A stretch of DNA of 64,000 bases from Caprimulgus europaeus (Eukaryota > Chordata > Aves > Caprimulgiformes > Caprimulgidae). The stretch spans positions 38,445,295 to 38,509,294 of the forward strand of contig OU015524.1 in NCBI GenBank assembly GCA_907165065.1. The letters run 5' to 3'. Shown here piece by piece: positions 61,985 through 64,000 of the stretch (its first letter is position 1; each line of letters opens with the position of its first letter). Made by a program: the position numbers and the translations under genes. Under the pieces are notes generated by a model. That model was given only the letters and a program-made list of their open reading frames with translations. It was not told the DNA's origin and made no database searches.

Positions 61985-62706
61985 TTAGAGAAGGACAAGG
62001 AAGAGGATTCACAGGCTGCTCAGCCTCACCTCAATCCCTGGAAGGTGATATACTAAGTAATCCCAGAAACCATTTTCAAACATATGAAGGACAAGAAGGT
62101 CATCGAGAGTAGTCAGTGTGGGTTTATGATGAGTAAATAGTGCTGAATCAACTCCACAGGCTTCTACAAAGAGGTGACTGTCGCAGCAGAGGAGAAGAGA
62201 AGAATCAATGCTGTTTACCTTGACTTTAGTAAAGCTTTTGACACTGTCTCCAATAATATCCTCACAGACAAACATGCAGAGTACAGGCTGGATAAATAGA
62301 CAGCGAGGAGATCCAGGGAAGCACACAGAGGGTGACAAGCCACCACCAGCTGGGCAACACCAAAGCAAAAGTCAGCACCAAGCAGGAAAACCTGCTCTTT
62401 GCTTCCAACCTGGAAGAACTTTAACAATTACCAGTCTAACAAAAAAATACTGTCTATCCTATAACATGTAAGCTGCACCAGGGAAGGTTTAGACTGGACA
62501 TTAGGAGGAATTTCCTTACTGAGAGGCTGGTCAAACGCTGGAACAGGTTTCCTAGAGAGATGGTCAATACCCCAAGCCTGTCAGTGTTTAAGAGGCATTT
62601 GGACAATGCCCTTAATAACATGCCTTAACTCTCGCTCAGCGCTGAATTGGTCAGGCAGTTGCACTAAATGACCACTGTAGGGTCCCTTCCAACTACTCTA
62701 TTCTAG
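61985..62706 (+). mobile_element. Old CR1 LINE, internally deleted (plus orientation)
   Basis: The left part (61985-62300) translates as reverse transcriptase: FKHMKDKKVIESSQCGF and then the motif-A block NAVYLDFSKAFDTVSNNILT (within 62205-62264), with stops interspersed. The right part (62463-62706) encodes the ORF2 C-terminus in another frame (RNFLTERLVKRWNRFPREMV, LSVFKRHLDNALNNM) and ends with GTCCCTTCCAACTACTCTAT, a diverged CR1 terminus. The part of ORF2 between motif A and the C-terminus is mostly missing, only about 170 bp remaining. Dead copy; the only CR1 on the plus strand in the window. Confidence 0.9.
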
Positions 62707-63120
62707 AAGAAAAATCAATTGTACACTTACACTTGCATCTCTACACAAGTCTTTTTCCTCTGGCAACCAAATAAGGGAATTGTGTTTCCTTGAGCGCCAG
62801 AAAGACAATGAAGAGAACTCTAGAGGAGGTACATATCTGGAGAATGCATCTGTTCATGAGAAGGCTGCTCCTTAATCGAGTCCTTTTCTCTCAGATAGTT
62901 AAACACAAAATTGAAGGTTAAAAGGAGGACAGAACTTTAATAAGACCAGCAAGAGTCAGAACTAGAAGATACTCTTACAGACACCCACGCTATTGTTATG
63001 CTGATTTATTGATGATAACTGTTCTAAAGCATTTAAAAAAAAAAAATGCAAACACCATGTTAAACTTGCAAGGTTCACTTCTTACTCTTCCTAGCATATG
63101 AAATAATAACTACTGCTGCC

Positions 63121-63240
63121 CTCCCCAGTTGATAGATTAAATGATACATCAAACAAAAGAGGTTAAAGTAAATTGCCCAAAGCCAATGAATTAATTCTAA
63201 CAGCAATAATTAAAAATCAGGATGTCCTACCACCACTCTC
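63121..63240 (+). repeat. Weak MIR-like relic
   Basis: AGAGGTTAAAGTAAATTGCC then CAAAGCCAATGA resembles the MIR core segment 'agaggttaagtgacttgcccaaggtca', and CAGGATGTCCTACCACCACT may be its continuation. Low certainty. Confidence 0.3.
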
Positions 63241-64000
63241 TGCTTCTATTAGTAGACAACAGTTCATCCTTTCAACAGCTATCACAGGGAAACAGAAATG
63301 CAAATGCATTTGCACAAGGTGTTTCCTACTAGATTGTGTAAAATGAGGAAAAGATGCTTTTGACAAGTGACATTTTCTATAGAGGAAGCTAACATTTTGA
63401 TAGAAAATATTAACTCATTTCCTTTTAACATGTGGCTAAAACGATAGTCATTCTCTAGCTGAGAGGCTGGAGAGCTTCTGCAGCTAGCCCTGATGAACAA
63501 TTCTTGGTTTATTGTTTGAAGCTCAGTATCTCTCCAAATAGAAGTAGCCCTGAAAAATCTATTCCTTTCTATAACTCTTATGACTCCTTAAAGAATGAAA
63601 ATCCAGAAAGAGCAAATTCAAATAATTCAGAACAGTCTTGGCCTTGATCTTTTAAAAGGACTTTTTTCCCCAACCCCAAATTAAACTTTTTTCCTTCCTG
63701 GTTTTCAGTGTTGCTATCTTCTGCTATTCCTTTTGACTTACCAAGGTACCAGGCAGGTACCAAAGTGAACATAAATCCTGTGAGAATGAAATTTAGTTCT
63801 GTCTAAATACATTAGTAGAAACACTTATTTATAAACAAAAATGGAATTAAAATCACTCGTGATTTGCACTGTATTTAACAGACCATTATTAACATGCAGT
63901 TACTGTATTTACTGTTTTGCCATTGAAATTAATTGTACACACAAACAACATGCTAAGAAAAAAATGTTTGTTTCCTCTTAGGCACATCTTTCCTCCTTCA

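Larger units (their letters stand above)
60705..64000 (-). other. CNST 5' intron (partial)
   Basis: Sequence upstream of the acceptor at 60705. The non-coding or alternative first exon and promoter are not in the window; no CpG island is present here. It contains the plus-strand CR1 at 61985-62706 and a weak MIR-like relic at about 63121-63240. Confidence 0.75.

Noticed and set aside
1-64000. CRISPR arrays, bacterial operons, phage or plasmid features, tRNA or rRNA genes
   Set aside because: The window is vertebrate nuclear DNA. No regularly spaced repeats, tRNA cloverleaf or rRNA sequence was seen.

Overview
This is vertebrate nuclear DNA, almost certainly from a bird and plausibly a galliform such as chicken. 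The genes are split by GT-AG introns. The recognisable interspersed repeats are mainly CR1 LINE 3' fragments, the dominant avian repeat, with no Alu, L1 or B-type SINEs. The two proteins match human 1q44 neighbours in the same order and orientation. Species assignment is inference.

Layout. (1) Positions 1-2010, minus strand: a CpG island holding the promoter and first coding exon of SCCPDH, followed by exons 2 and 3. The gene continues off the left edge. (2) About 2010-29926: a 28-kb intergenic stretch with no gene I can support. It holds three CR1 fragments (3163, 6368, 14796), an AT-rich palindromic microsatellite, a G-quadruplex motif and three weak ancient MIR/CORE-SINE-like relics. (3) 29927-60704, minus strand: all ten coding exons of CNST (consortin). 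I resolved each by splice site and reading phase; they join without a break into a 717-residue protein (human about 725). Two exons are tiny (31 and 22 nt). (4) 60705-64000: the first part of the CNST 5' intron, with an old, internally deleted CR1 on the plus strand. The CNST promoter and any non-coding first exon lie to the right of the window.

The genes are co-oriented: CNST is upstream and SCCPDH downstream, each presumably with its own promoter. Consortin is known as a trans-Golgi connexin-sorting protein with one C-terminal membrane span. SCCPDH is a Rossmann-fold saccharopine-dehydrogenase-like oxidoreductase. Nothing in the sequence shows that they work together; the link is ancient synteny.

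I did not find a novel system. The most informative observations are the paired PP1-docking motifs (SILK and RVRF) in a single CNST exon, a TPR-like helical motif in CNST encoded across a 31-nt microexon, an open frame running upstream of the CNST start codon, and several MIR/CORE-SINE-like relics in a bird genome.
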